Below, in pieces: positions 1-12,895 of a stretch of 64,000 nucleotides of DNA. This stretch comes from Chionis minor. Lineage: Eukaryota > Chordata > Aves > Charadriiformes > Chionididae. A program made the translations under genes and the position numbers. Within the stretch, counting starts at the first letter, position 1, and every line of letters starts with the position of its first letter. Location: NCBI GenBank assembly GCA_013398295.1, contig VZSF01009115.1, positions 124,001 to 188,000 on the forward strand, given 5' to 3'. The notes beneath the pieces were generated by a model that was not told where the DNA came from, did no database searches, and worked only from the letters and a program-made list of their open reading frames with translations.

Positions 1-3000
1 GAGCATGCAATAGTCCTTCTTACCCCATCCTGTGATTGCTGTCTCTTGCACATGCTTTGTCTGGCAGAACATTTTCAGGCACGCTGCGGAGAGTTTGGTA
101 CCCAGGCAGGAGGTAAATCAGATGTCTGTGGGTCCAGCTTCTGGCATTTCACTTTAAATATTTGAATAACTCTTTTGGCTTATGTCTTATTTTAAACTTC
201 TACAAGTTTAAGTTTAGTCATTTTCACATGTGTTTTGATGAGTTAACCTTCATGAGGAAATCTAAGGAAGTATTTCTGCACCCAAAGCTAGACATATGCC
301 AAAGTAGCTAGGTGATTCAGTTTCGTAACTAAGCATTTGCCTTCTTTAATATATAGATCAGGCATGCATTCAAGCACAAATTAAAAAGTAAACTTTAAAT
401 GTCTCTGGAAGTCTGAGATTTTGAAAATCAAGTCTGCAAGTCAGTTTTACAAGGTATATAGAGTAGATATTCTGTGTATCACTGAAGGCCAGGATTTGTT
501 CATTAGATATGTGCAATTAGTCATCTACTCAGTCGTCAATGGAAAGAGATTAGACACTTCTAAAGCTAAATTCATCAATTCCTAAAGTGAGCGTGTAGGA
601 AAGATGGGGTGGGTTAGTCTTTACAGATGCCTATCTCTCTTTGTCTGCAGTGGGACTCTAAGTAGTTCAGTGCTAGTCAGCCACTGGCACCAACTGAGAT
701 TTCAGTCTAGGACAAGGATTTCTTAGTACCAGTACATTAAAAGTACCAGGGATGCTCTGTGGCACTGAGGTCAGCTGGTATAAAATGGCTGCTATTCTTA
801 CTATTGTACATATTTTCAATCTACAATTCTGCAAAATGCTAAAAAACCTGATGGTTGTCATTAATCCCTAGACACATGATGGAACTTTATGGGAGAGTGC
901 TAGCTGGGCTGTGCTAAATGTGTGCGAAGGATCTTTTTAACAATTCAGCAATGTAGAAGATTGAGTTTGAACACCTAGAAGTGCTCCTTGCACTAATAAA
1001 TGCCACAGTTTAGAAACAGCCAGTGACAAGACACTACTGAAATATCTGTGTGGGACCAAAGAGGACTGCTGGAATTAAACTAAGGAGGTGAGAAAAACCT
1101 ATGTGGTGGTGTGGCAACTATGGGAACTGGATCCAGTGAGCTGTGTAGTCTTTTCCATGTCCATGTTTTATTTAAATCCAAATTTTAGTGGGACAAAAGA
1201 AGATTCTTCATCAGAAAATTATCCCACAGACTATCTTTTCCAAAGTAAACCCACTTTTCACTGGGAAAAACTTTCATCCAGAAGAGTTTGTTTTGTACTT
1301 AGATGCTTTCTTACTAATTTTGGCTGGTACAGGCACAAAGGTGTTGATACACTACTTGGAAACACAATCTTTTGTCTGAAAGCTCTTAGGAAAACTGAAG
1401 TAGTATATTTCTAAGCAACTAATTTTCAGACCCTGTAGATCAAGACAGTCTGGGTAAAATAACAGCCAACAAGTTCATTTCTTAGCTTCTAATGTTTCCC
1501 TAAACACTATTTACACTCCCACTCACTGCAAGATAAAATAATTACCTTACTTAAACATTTGCATTTATCACTTATTACGAAAGTTTGTCCAGTGTGTCTC
1601 ATCTGAATTGTTGTGCGGTAAAAACTCCTTATCCAGAAATGCTGCCAGTCATGAGCTCAGTTCATACAGCTTTTGCCATCTGTGAAAGAAGATGTATGTC
1701 TGGAAAGAAAAGATAAATGTGAGAAAATTAAATTCTAGATTTCCCTTTGTAACAGAATAATTTAAGCTTAGGAAGGTAAGAGATCTCCTGGTGATATGAA
1801 AACCATCAGGTAACAGTAAAGGAAAGGGGTAAAAATGGGGGAAAGGAGAAATAAGACCAGTAGGAAACAGAAGGGGAGGCAATGGTACAGTAAGACAAGG
1901 GCTGGTGCCAAGAACATCGTCTATTGTACTCCCACATGCAAGTCTGTTGTTCTCTGCTGCTCAAACTAATTTTCTTTTTCTTCCTAGAGTAACTTCCAAG
2001 ACAGTCTTTATAAAATGATATATCATTGAGTCAGCTGAGCCAAATGTATTTTAGAAAGCCACATGAATTCCTGCCCTTTTTCAATTATTTAAGCCACAAT
2101 ATATTATTTAGTGTTTTGTGTGTTCATTTGTTTTTGAGCAATCAATCTACGTGTATCAAAGACATGATGTTCTGATTTGAGTGCTTTTTTTAAAAATGCT
2201 ATTAAGAGTTACTCAAAAAGAACTTTTAGAGCTCAATACTTTGTGTATTTCAAGAAACTATAAATGACTCTTTCCTGTTTTATGTGATAAATAGTTTAAT
2301 TTCACTTCTCAGCTCTTAGGCAAATATATACTGTGCAATATAAAAGTATCATCTAACCTCTTGGCAGTGTAAATTTAATGAAAGTGCTGTTTATCTATCT
2401 CTAAAATGTGTGGCATACATCCTCCCTAATATGGCCCAGAGGTGTCCGTCCCTTTTGCTGGGCATTACATGCTCTCTGGGCAGGTACCTGAGTCCAAATG
2501 CTTAAATGAGAAGGGACATTGCCATGGAGGGACCCTTTTCATGCTCAGGGGAGGACCTCTTCTTCCTCCCAGCCTGATGGGGACTCTGTTTTCCCACCTT
2601 TTGATGTCTGTTTTTATTTCTCAAGCTGCGAGTGGCAGTAATGGAGATCAAGTACACCAACAGCAACAATAAGGCTGGATTTCCAGGCTTAAAGCCTGTA
2701 AGGAAATTTCTGTTCCAGTGTGGCTGTGAAAAATGGAGGATCTCTGGCTACTGGGAGAAGAAAAGGGTCTCTCAGGGCAAGTCAAACACACCACAAGACA
2801 CTGACACCAGGAGCTGGAATATCATTGTGGCAGGAGGGAGGTGGCAAGAGCTCACAAGATAACTGATGGGACTATGGGACACCTGTGGTCGCTTTGGCCA
2901 GGGACAGGACAACAAAGCAGCATTCATGTGGAGCAACATGAAACGCTGCCTAATGTCTTTCCTTACAAGGGAGGATCTAGACCTAAGGCAAACTCTTCTA

Positions 3001-3207
3001 CCGTTACATCCTCTTACGGATGTTATTAGTCCTGCCATGAACAGTGAACATCTTAGAGGTGGCTATCCTGGCAATTTCCACTCTGTAAAGTCTGCTGACA
3101 GATTTTGTTTCATTCAGAGAATGTGATTGTAATTTAGAAAATTCCTGTAGCAGGGTAGTATTTTCCTCCTATTTTTAGGAAAAAAAAAACCCAAACCAGT
3201 TTGATTT
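1..3207. other. Intergenic, nothing recognised
   Basis: AT-rich sequence. A somewhat GC-richer part at about 2440-3030 carries overlapping ORFs on both strands (up to 88 codons) without a recognisable domain. No repeat family is identified. Confidence 0.5.
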
Positions 3208-3293
3208 GTGGTGGACTTGAAAGTGTTAGGTTTACAGTTGGACTTGATGATCTTAAAGGTCTCTTCCAACCTAAATGATGGTATAATTCTATG
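3208..3293 (+). mobile_element. CR1 LINE 3' end fragment
   Basis: The sequence GTGGTGGACTTGAAAGTGTT leads to TAGGTTTACAGTTGGACTTG and TCTTAAAGGTCTCTTCCAAC, ending in a degraded ATGGTATAATTCTATGAC tail. It is about 85 bases long and truncated at the 5' side. Confidence 0.88.
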
Positions 3294-6200
3294 ACTTTTA
3301 AGACAATAGAGGGAGAGTAAGTCAACAGCTTTCCTTGGAGAAAAGATTTATCAGACAAGAAAACTGACAGGATACAAAATTAATAAGTTAGAAAATCCTA
3401 TCAAAAAATCACACTTCGTGCATTTCATGTTAGGATGTGGGTCAACGGTAACTGGGTAACCATGTTTTATTAAAGAAAAACTATTAGCTATATTTTTTAG
3501 TAGATCCTGCTGTCTTTGCCAGATGGCAACAAAATAACAAGCAACACTGCTGATGGAAGCAAGAAAATAGGGACATATGCACCTGCTCTTCCGACTGCTT
3601 CAGAGATAAAATATTACTCATTTTGCCAACCATGATTGCATTAAGTGACAGTTTTGCCATGAGAAATCAGCACTTGCTTTTTTATGGCTTAAATAAAAGT
3701 ATAATGCTGCTCTGATAGCCTGAGATACTGTATAGTTACAGAATAAACATCCTGTGTGCTTCCAAATGCTGCCCTGTTTAGTTACTAAAATCCTTCAGAG
3801 CAATACCAAGATGCACATTGCAATTCCATCTTCAGCTGCCCCCAGTCTTAGACTTCTGTGGTTGCTGGAAAGCTTGGGAGTTGAAGTTGTTTCTTTTTCC
3901 TCTTCCTCATATTTTATTTCTTTTATTCTGTGTATACTTCCTTTCTTTCATCTGATTTTTATCATCTTCTTTTCAGTAAAGCATTAGAGAGCAATAACTT
4001 TTTGATTGTGAAGCTTTAAGGCTGTTCCTAAATGTCTTTCCTTGTGGATATCTGGTATTCCACCACCAGTTTCCTAAACTGGTGTATCTTTCCCTATTCT
4101 GTCTTTCAGTGTCTGAACATTGATGCGAACTCATCACTGAAGGTATCTGAGGTACTGAGATGCCCAAAGCCACAGAAAGGCACCTGCAGACAATTTCCAG
4201 CAACTAATTCCCATCAATTCCAGAGGCATCTTGTGACCACAGTGTTTCTAAATATATTATGAAGCCCTCCTAGTGATCTAAAAATCTATCTTAGTGACAC
4301 CTAGTATCGACCCCTTGGCTGAGCTAGTACATCTGTATTTGACTGTTAGTATATAGGCTATATTGAAAAGCTATTGGTATATCTATATCTGACTTCACAG
4401 GTCTAACTGTTAATGTTTTATCTCATATTTGTACTTCTGGTTTTCACATCCAGTCTCAATCTCTGTCTGAGATTGCATTGCTAGTGTCCAGTTTCACTGC
4501 TGAATGACCTCACAGGCTTTAATGTTTAGGTATATGGAATTAGCTTCTTCTGTGACAAGTAAACCACTATTCACACCAGCTGAGTGCATATGGTCATGTT
4601 TTTCTTTCTATCTACAAGGACATAAATAAGCTTAATGTCTCAGCCAAATGGCTAATCCTTCTGCTGTATTTGCAGAGTCTTGTTCTTTGCCTTTGGAGTC
4701 TCCACTTTCAGTTCATGTAGTAAATGGTGGTATGTAGTTAATGTCTGGAGCACTTGCCAGTGTGTTGGACAATTTTTCTAAACACTGAAGAGCTGAAGAG
4801 TCTTAAAAAAATGTATTTACACCAGCTCTGACAGATATCAATCTGTCATGATTTATAGAAACTCAAGATCTAGAGAAGTATGCTTTCTGGTCTCAGCAAA
4901 ACAATGTCAAATTTAATGCTTACTATGCTGTAATGAAACTATCCCCTCTTCCCTCTCAGCTTATTGACCTCTTTCCATGTAGAAGTACAAAACAGTGCTA
5001 GTAAAGAATAGCAAATAGTAAAGAAGAAATAAAGAGAAGCAAACATTTCTTTTCATTGTTGGTCTGATGGCTGTGTATCTGAATGGAAATTATTCTGGTA
5101 GCCAAACCTTCATTTTAAATGAAACCAGGAACCTCCTTTCTAAACTCCTGCAGATAGCAACGCTTTATTGAGCAAACAATGTTTTCTTTAAATAGCAATA
5201 CCACTTTATTGCAGATAGCACGTTTCTTTTCTTTAGAGAGAAATTAACTGATTGAACATCAACCTCCTCACTAGGAGGGCTGCATTGGGTCACTGTTGAT
5301 TAACCTCTGTGAGGAGGCTGAGGTAGATGCAGTGGATGAAAATGGTTCTTTTTGTTACTCACAAGTAAGTTCTGTCCTGCTCGTGGCTATGAGGATTTGC
5401 TGCTGTCAGTCTTGAGTCATTTTATGTGAAATACTGAGGGGATATTTTTTTCCAGTGGTAGCATCTAAGTTAACAGATCCTGATTCAGTTCAAATCAGAG
5501 CGATGTGAAATAAATGCTGTTAGATTCGCTATAACTATGGGCTGAGTTGGCACAGGCACCTTATGGAAAAAAGATGTTGAAGTGGCCAAATATTCTTCTG
5601 AAATATTGAGTGAAACATAAGAGGAAAAAACAATGAAAGCAAAATGTTAATGAAAGCTGTCTGTCAAACTGTTGGGGTTTTTTCTCCTCTATTTGACCAT
5701 CGAAGATTACACCGAAGTGTCCTGCTTCCAAACAGCTACTTTATTTCTCAGTCACAAAGATGAAGCCAGCTCCATGTTTCAATGCTACCAGGATGGGAAA
5801 AAATGAGGTGAGAGCTGTTTTGCGATACCTCCACTGCTGGAGTACAGAAATATCTGATCGGATCAGTACACAATTTTAAGCAGCATAAAACCTTTCATTG
5901 CATTTGTTTTGGGTGAATAATTAGAAAAAAAAGAAATTTCCTTCATTTTGTATACTCTGCACTTCCTTTGATTGGCTTGGGTGGCTCTACTGGGTGGAGA
6001 AGGTAGGATGGAGGCAACTGATGCTCAAAATGTCAGAGGAAACATGATTACTGTGGCTGGTGCACTCAGTGCAACTTCCTAGCCTGAGACATCTTCCTTC
6101 TTTCTTCTTTGGAAGGAACCTCTTGGAAACCCAAAAAGCTTCTCTCTTAATTCTGTAACTAGACTGTTTACTGGAAAGTCGCTATAAAGTTTTGAAAGTC

Positions 6201-7133
6201 AAGAAAGCTGTAAGCTGAAGAGGTTGATATAACACAAGAATCATCCTTACCTATGACAGTAACTTAAAAAAAACCAACCCACACAATAGAACTCTATGTT
6301 TTAACCTCTCCACACTTCAAAGCAGAAAAACCACTAATTTAATTCTGCCCATTTCCCTTGCCTTTCCACTGGCTGGCACTTGACCCCAACAGTGGTTCAG
6401 CAGTGGTTCCCTGACCACAGCCCACCTTGCCTGCAGAAGTTGGCAGAGCTGCATGTTGTCTCAGAGACTACTTCCCACATCCACGTCAGCCATGGCTCTG
6501 GTTCAGGGCTGATAGGACTGGCACAGTGACCTGGCTTTGCTCAAGCCTTGCTGGTGTGTCTGCACTGTACTCCCCTGTGCTCCCTGCTCCGGAGGCATGG
6601 TGTGGAGGTGTGGGAGCCAGCAGGTACCTCCCAGAGCTTGTGCTCCTGGTCTCTGCACTGGTGCAATGTCACTGAAAGGTGTTTCACCATGTGCTGTAAC
6701 CTTGAGGTTTTGGGTGGTGTTTCACTGTGGTTAGAGCGTGTGGCTGTTCAAACTCCCAAATGCTGAATTCAGTTTGGAAAAATGTCAGTATGTCAAAAAG
6801 TGTTAATCATGTTCCATTATGCTAAGATGCTCTTGAAAAATGGAATCAGACAATTCTGCTTTCAGGAAACTAAACAATGTTCATTGATAAATTTTAAAGT
6901 GAAACATTCCACTGCAGATGCTGTTGCAAAACACATTTCAACCTGGGATTGAACAACAGTGTGAGAATTGTTTTTGCAGGTCATTATGAATGAAAAAAAT
7001 TATCAATTCATTGTTTGTGGACATTTCTTACAAAAGGCTGTGGTGGGGATTGTTGGTAACACATCTAAACACAAATAATGTGTTAGGTTCCTATTTACAC
7101 AAAAAATATTACAAACTGTGACATACCAACTGT
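3294..7133. other. Intergenic, nothing recognised
   Basis: AT-rich DNA with a GC-richer block at about 6350-6760 that carries overlapping ORFs in several frames but no recognisable protein. A 14-base near-repeat (TGCAGATAGCA..CG) occurs at about 5149 and 5209. Confidence 0.5.
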
Positions 7134-7470
7134 AATCATAGAATCATAGAATCGCTTAGCTTGGAAAAGACCATGAAGTCCAACCATCAACCTTACACTG
7201 CCAAAATCACCACTAAACCATGTCGCTCAGCACCACATCTACCTTTTAAATACCTCCAGGGATGGTGATTCCACCACTGTCCTGGGCAGCCCGTTCCAAT
7301 GTTTGACAACCCTTTCCATGAAGAAATTTTTCCTAATATCCAATCTAAACCTCCCCTGGTGGAACTTGAGATCACTTCCTCTTGTCCTATTGCTTGTTAC
7401 TTGGGAGAAGAGACGAACCCTCATCTCACTACAACCTCTTCTCAGGTAGTTGTCGAGAGCGATAAGATCT
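7134..7470 (-). mobile_element. CR1 LINE, 5'-truncated copy
   Basis: The plus strand opens AATCATAGAATCATAGAATC, then GCTTAGCTTGGAAAAGACCA and CCAACCATCAACCTTACACT. The minus-strand ORF includes [20 protein letters not shown] and [20 protein letters not shown], the conserved ORF2 carboxyl end. The match ends abruptly at GATAAGATCT. The CATCAACCT..CTGCCAAAA variant is shared with the copy at 53426-53934, suggesting the same subfamily. Confidence 0.92.
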
Positions 7471-10400
7471 TGTTAATAAATGGTAAAATCCAGGTGAACA
7501 AGCTTTGAAGGAATGCTTTGTATAACTTACAATTGACTTGGGGTCACAGGTATGCCCAGTTGCTCATTTAGAATAAACAGCTATTACACAATACTAGAAA
7601 AACCACATAGCAGATTGATGCAATGAACTAACATTATTTTATTCAGTAGATATGTTCTGTAAGGTTTAATTATATTTGGTCCTAAGACAATTATATTTTT
7701 TGTAACTGTTTTTGAAGAAAACTTTTAAATTTTGCATAATAAAATCCAATTGGAGGAAAAGTTTTTGATGGGAATTTTCCTGAGAGTTTACTTGTTTACT
7801 ATCTTTAGAAAACACACCTGCTTTAATAATATATTTCCATCAGCTTTATGCTCATCCATATAAATAATTGCTCATAGAGAAGTAACAAAGTAGGCAAAAC
7901 TGTGAGCCCCTGTCCATGAAGGGGCTCTTCAAAGGCAGCAAGTTCTGATGAAATCAAACTAAAATAAATACTTAAAGAAGTATCAGTTCTAAAGGATAAT
8001 GGATTTATATTTGCTACCTGGGAACTCAGAAGCATCAGTGTTATGACAGTTATGAGATAAAATCACTTTTAAAGCTATGTACTTTGCCCCAGGTCAATGG
8101 AGAGAAAAATCTGCATGTGAGATGGAGAAGTTTGGTTCCCACATCTGTCCCTGTTGGAACAGTACCTCAACAGAATTACGCCGGATGGAGAAAAGCATCT
8201 CTAATTCTGAAATGCACTTTGCTGTGCTGATCCTATTCCCAGGCTGGTCAGTCTCATGGGAACACCTCACACGTATGAAGTCAATCATCTGGAGGGTGAG
8301 GACTTTCTGAGGGAATTCTACGTGCAGACCTGTTTTTGCCTTTCCTTGATGGACTGTAGGCACTGAAATGGGTCTCTCTCTGCATTAGGTCTGTATCTAA
8401 ACTCCAGTTACAGTAAAAGGAGCTCTAAGGAGCATGTTGAGTGGAGTCAACAGAAGTATTCATCTCACCCTAAAATAGACACCTATATCTGACTGGATAG
8501 TTCTGCAAACTCTACTGACTGTATTGGCTGAGGGTGCAGTTAACTTGTCCAAATACATGTGTCTAATATCATCTGCCGTGCAATAGGGCATCCTCCCTGG
8601 CCTCACCTCCTACTTTGCAAGAGTACAGGTCTCCCTTTTGTCCCATGCCATATCTACCTGACCTGGGTGGGTGTGCCAGATGCCTCAGATGTCTACATTT
8701 AGGCAACTGAAACAAATTTTGTTCTCTCTAATGACTGGCACACAGTTAAGATTTTGCAGTTGTATGGTAAATTCTTGTATTTGCAATAGAAATAGAAGTT
8801 TTGGTTTTTTGTTTTTTTTTAGTAAGGGGTTCAGTGCTAAAAGAAATAGTTAGGGGAAATTATCCAAAGACTGCAAACTATCTCCTACATTAGGTCTCTC
8901 TTATTTGCTATTTGTTTCTAGCACTGTAACAAAGAATCAATATTTGTATGCAACACAGACAAGCATCCCAAAGCTCTATAAAGATTAGGAGACCAATTAA
9001 TTTCCCTGAACTCTCAAGCAAGAATAGAAGTGGTGTTATCAAAATTACCACTTTAACAGATTGCATGTCACAATAAAAGCTGATAAAAATCTAATACAAA
9101 AAACTATTCTAAGATACTGTCAAGCTGGCTGCAATTTGTTCTTATTGTTTAGTATCCAAACTTGAAAATAATTAGTAGATTATCACAATCACTTCAAGGA
9201 CAGCTTATGCCAAATGACAGTTTGGGAAACTGAAAGTGTCAAAAATGAGACTCGCAGTGTGTTTAGATTGTTTTTTATTAAAGATATTAAAAAGATTATA
9301 TGCCTATGGCATGGCAGAGGGATAAATTACTTCCTGAATTAAATTTCTGATGCAATATTCTAATGAAAGCTATTAATTTTGAAGTTTGAAGTTCCTGGCA
9401 TTTCTGCAAATATTGTATTGATTCTGCAAAACTTATTCGTAATCATTAGTTCTTTAAGTGTTCTATTTATTTGATAGACCATATACAAACAATTAAGGGG
9501 AGAACTGTTTTTCTTGCCTTGAATGGTCATATATGACTTAGAAATGTAACTGGAAGAGCCAAAGATCCTAATGCTTTTTAGTTTGCTATAAAATTATCAT
9601 GGGGATCACCTAATAACAGAAACAAGCAATCAATAGTATTCAATTGCAATTTACTAAGCTATTCCAATACCTTGGTACCTAGCAGGGAATTGGGTCGATT
9701 TTTAGAAAATAAAACTCCAGGATCAGACAATTGGAGAGACATTTCCTGTCTGTTAAAAAGTCCTTAGTCAACCTGTTGCAAACGTTGTAGACATGACCAT
9801 TCTGTGGTACAAATTTTGTGCAGCGTGAATAAGGCACAATACACATGGACAGTTAAACCCAGTGCATTAATTTTAAAAAGAAAATAAAATCCAGCTGTCT
9901 GTAGGCATGATTAAGTTTGAGAAGCTCTTTAAAGGCACATGTGAAAATATGCCAGTGTTTGACTGACGCTTTCTTCCACAGTCACACATGTTGCATGGAG
10001 TGCAAGCTAAACGTCACGCATCTGTCCCAGCCTAGAACACTGACGCCCTTGCCATCCACCTCTGCACAACCAAGAAAGACTACTTGCATTTTCTCTTCAA
10101 CTTTTTGATTTCTTTTCAGCTTTCTGATTGATATTTTGATTCTCTGAATCCTCAGCTCCTATTTTCTGTCAGGTCTTCTAAACTCCCTCTGCTTGATTAA
10201 CTATGTATGTGCCTGAGGTCAATTTATCTCGATTGCTCACGCCTGTAGTGCAGAGCAAGGAAGCCCCAGCACTTGACTTTTTAGCCAATGACTCCAAAGG
10301 GAGCTCTAAAAGCTTTACTTAATCATATCACAAGGCCTATGAAGAGTAAATAGGTAATTTTATCTGTGCTTTAAGATGCTATAGTTCATGTTTTATCAGG

Positions 10401-11616
10401 GAAAGGTGCAATGACATCACAGTAAAAAAATACATGTTCTCTTGGCTGAAGTCAGTAATGGTGACTTACTGCAAACTAAGAACCTTTTAACCTTTTTCTG
10501 GGTAATTTAAGTCAGTAAGGTGTTTTCCAGTGTCACTGGAGTAGAAAAGCTATAGAGCTCACTTTTGAGTAACTCCACTTCAGCATAGCCTAAGATTTTA
10601 AGATGTTATTTGTTCCAGTTTGTAGTAAAGCCCTTACATTTAAAATAAACCAAATTAAAATCAACCTCATAAAAAAAGAAACAAGTGAAAACTCTTTTGA
10701 AAGACTTTGAATAAATTACTTCTGACTCAAAAGTTCTCCCAGAAGAGTATGAGGACCTGGAAGCCATTCATCCCTGCCTGAGCTGGACTCTCCAGTGTCA
10801 GGGCAGGAAGGAATGTTTCCAACACAGGTTCTTTGAAATCAACATATTTCCCCAGGATGTTATGCTTTAGACAAATCAACAATTGCCTATCAGAAAACCT
10901 TTCTATTGGAAAATACCCAGGCAGCCTTTTTTGAGATGACAGCTACTATCTGGAAAAAACATGGGATGGTATCTCAGCTTATCTCTGAGATCTTCAGACA
11001 GGTGATAGAGAGTTCTGCTGTTGAAGACTTCAGAAAAAATCAAACGCAAGACTATTCCCAAATAAATACTAGTGGCTCAGCATCAGACATAAAATTCAGT
11101 CTCTTTGGTACAATAATAAGAACTTTACTGTATTTGTATGATAGTGCTCTTCATCTTGCTAAACGATGGACTGTGCAGACAAAATTTTAGAGCGGTGGGA
11201 GGGTGTTGTATCTGGCCATCATTAGAAAAGTGGCTGCAGCTGTGCCTGTGACTGGACGCCAGTGAGATTAATCAGCTGAACCACCGACATCTGGTTAGAG
11301 GAAAATTACAACTAGGACACGGAAAACCAGCTGGAGTACACAATCGGAAGCGCTCACAAAGGGTCGTAATTCATCTTCAAATCATAAGAAAATAAAGATG
11401 TTAATAGAGGTGTGCATATGCAAAGAAAGAAAAAACAAGAAGCAGACATGACTTGGTACATGCTAGACGCATGAGCTGCTCAGTGCAAATGTGCACATTT
11501 CCCATTTGTAGCTTTTCAGCTTGCATCTCCTTTTCCCCCTAATGGAGACATTGCTAACTAGAGGGATACATCTTGAAACTGGCAGATTCATCCATTTCTT
11601 TACTTCAATTTCTTTC

Positions 11617-11652
11617 TTCCTTTTTTTTTTTTTTGTTTTTTTTGTTTTGTTA
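11617..11652. repeat. T-rich low-complexity run
   Basis: A run of about 14 T at 11621-11634, followed by further T blocks broken by single G residues. It could be the reverse complement of an old poly(A) tail, but no adjacent retrocopy is recognised. Confidence 0.75.
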
Positions 11653-12844
11653 CTAGTTCAATTCCCCTTTTAGCCCGACACGAAGCAATAAAACCACTGC
11701 CTGGAGGGTCTGTCCGAACAGGTCTGTATTGAAGAGCATTCACAAAAATGGCAAACTTGAGGTTTTGCTGGTGAACATAGGATCATCACAAGATCTCTGC
11801 ATTTCGTGTGTTCCAGTCAGGCCCTCAAACACAGCACAAGTGGTGGATAGGCTGGCATCCTGCCAACCATAGCAGAATCATTTTTATGCTGAGCTGATAG
11901 AGTTGGTATCAGCTGGTATGGTTCCAGAAATGTTATGCTCTTTTACAGATGCCACACAAAACCAAGTACACCCCGTTAAGTCTTCTGGACTTGCTGCAGA
12001 GACTTTTATCCATATATCTGAGAACGATGCTTTCCCTGTAGTCACAGTGCAAGTGCCCAGACCTCTGAGGACCCTGAGCTTTGCATTCAATGAAAGCTGC
12101 AGCCCTTTGGCAAGCAGCCATGTAAAGGGTAGATTTCAGTCTTATCTTTCGTGCCAATTTCCTATGCAATTGATGCAAGGTTCTTAAAGAGAGGATTTGG
12201 GGCTGAAAGTTTGCAACCTGAAACTGTATTTGGCGACAGTTGGAGCATAAAGTGTCTGGTTTCAAAGACAGGCTCAATGAACAAGTGACATGGAGTGACA
12301 GGTCCCCACCATATCTGACATCCGACCTCTTGTGAAGTGTTAATGCCTCCATTTCTGACTCCAGGCCTCGAGCTTAAAGGTTTGGGACCAGAGCCTCACA
12401 CCGTACATGACAGCATTTCTGCTTAAGTCTAGGAGTTCATCATCCAAGAACTGACATTTTGGCCATACTAGTCCCGAAAACAAATATATGTTAAATACTA
12501 TTACTCACTCAACCTAGAAGAAAGCTGTGAAGCTCAGTATATTAAAGTTCATCTTAAACACTTTTAGAAGCTATAAAAAAATTGAGGGAAGTATTTTTGA
12601 AGAGTCACAGTTTCACTCTTAGGTCTTTGAAAAAAATATCCAGATAGTGGTTGATAAAAAGCTGAATCACATAGGGTGGTTTCTTCTGCATGTGTATAGA
12701 TCAGGTTTTTTGTCCTGTTTTTGGTTAGCAAGACAGGTGGATATGAAGCTTCACACAGTCATATTCCTATAAATATCTTCAGATAGAAATATCCAATAGC
12801 ATAACAGAAATGGTAAAATGATTATCACTGGAGAATCTAGTATA

Positions 12845-12895
12845 CATTAGTATGCATACAAACACATACACATACATACGTATACACACAACACA
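12845..12895. repeat. CATA/CACA-rich low-complexity patch
   Basis: Irregular runs of CATACA and TACGTATACACACAACACA. This is a degenerate microsatellite rather than a clean array. Confidence 0.7.

Noticed and set aside
7299..7508. Plus-strand ORF starting [13 protein letters not shown]
   Set aside because: Antisense of the CR1 ORF2 carboxyl end at 7134-7470.
11933..12352. 139-codon minus-strand ORF with plus-strand partner
   Set aside because: ORFs overlap on opposite strands in a GC-richer patch; no protein family is recognisable and no exon signals are convincing.
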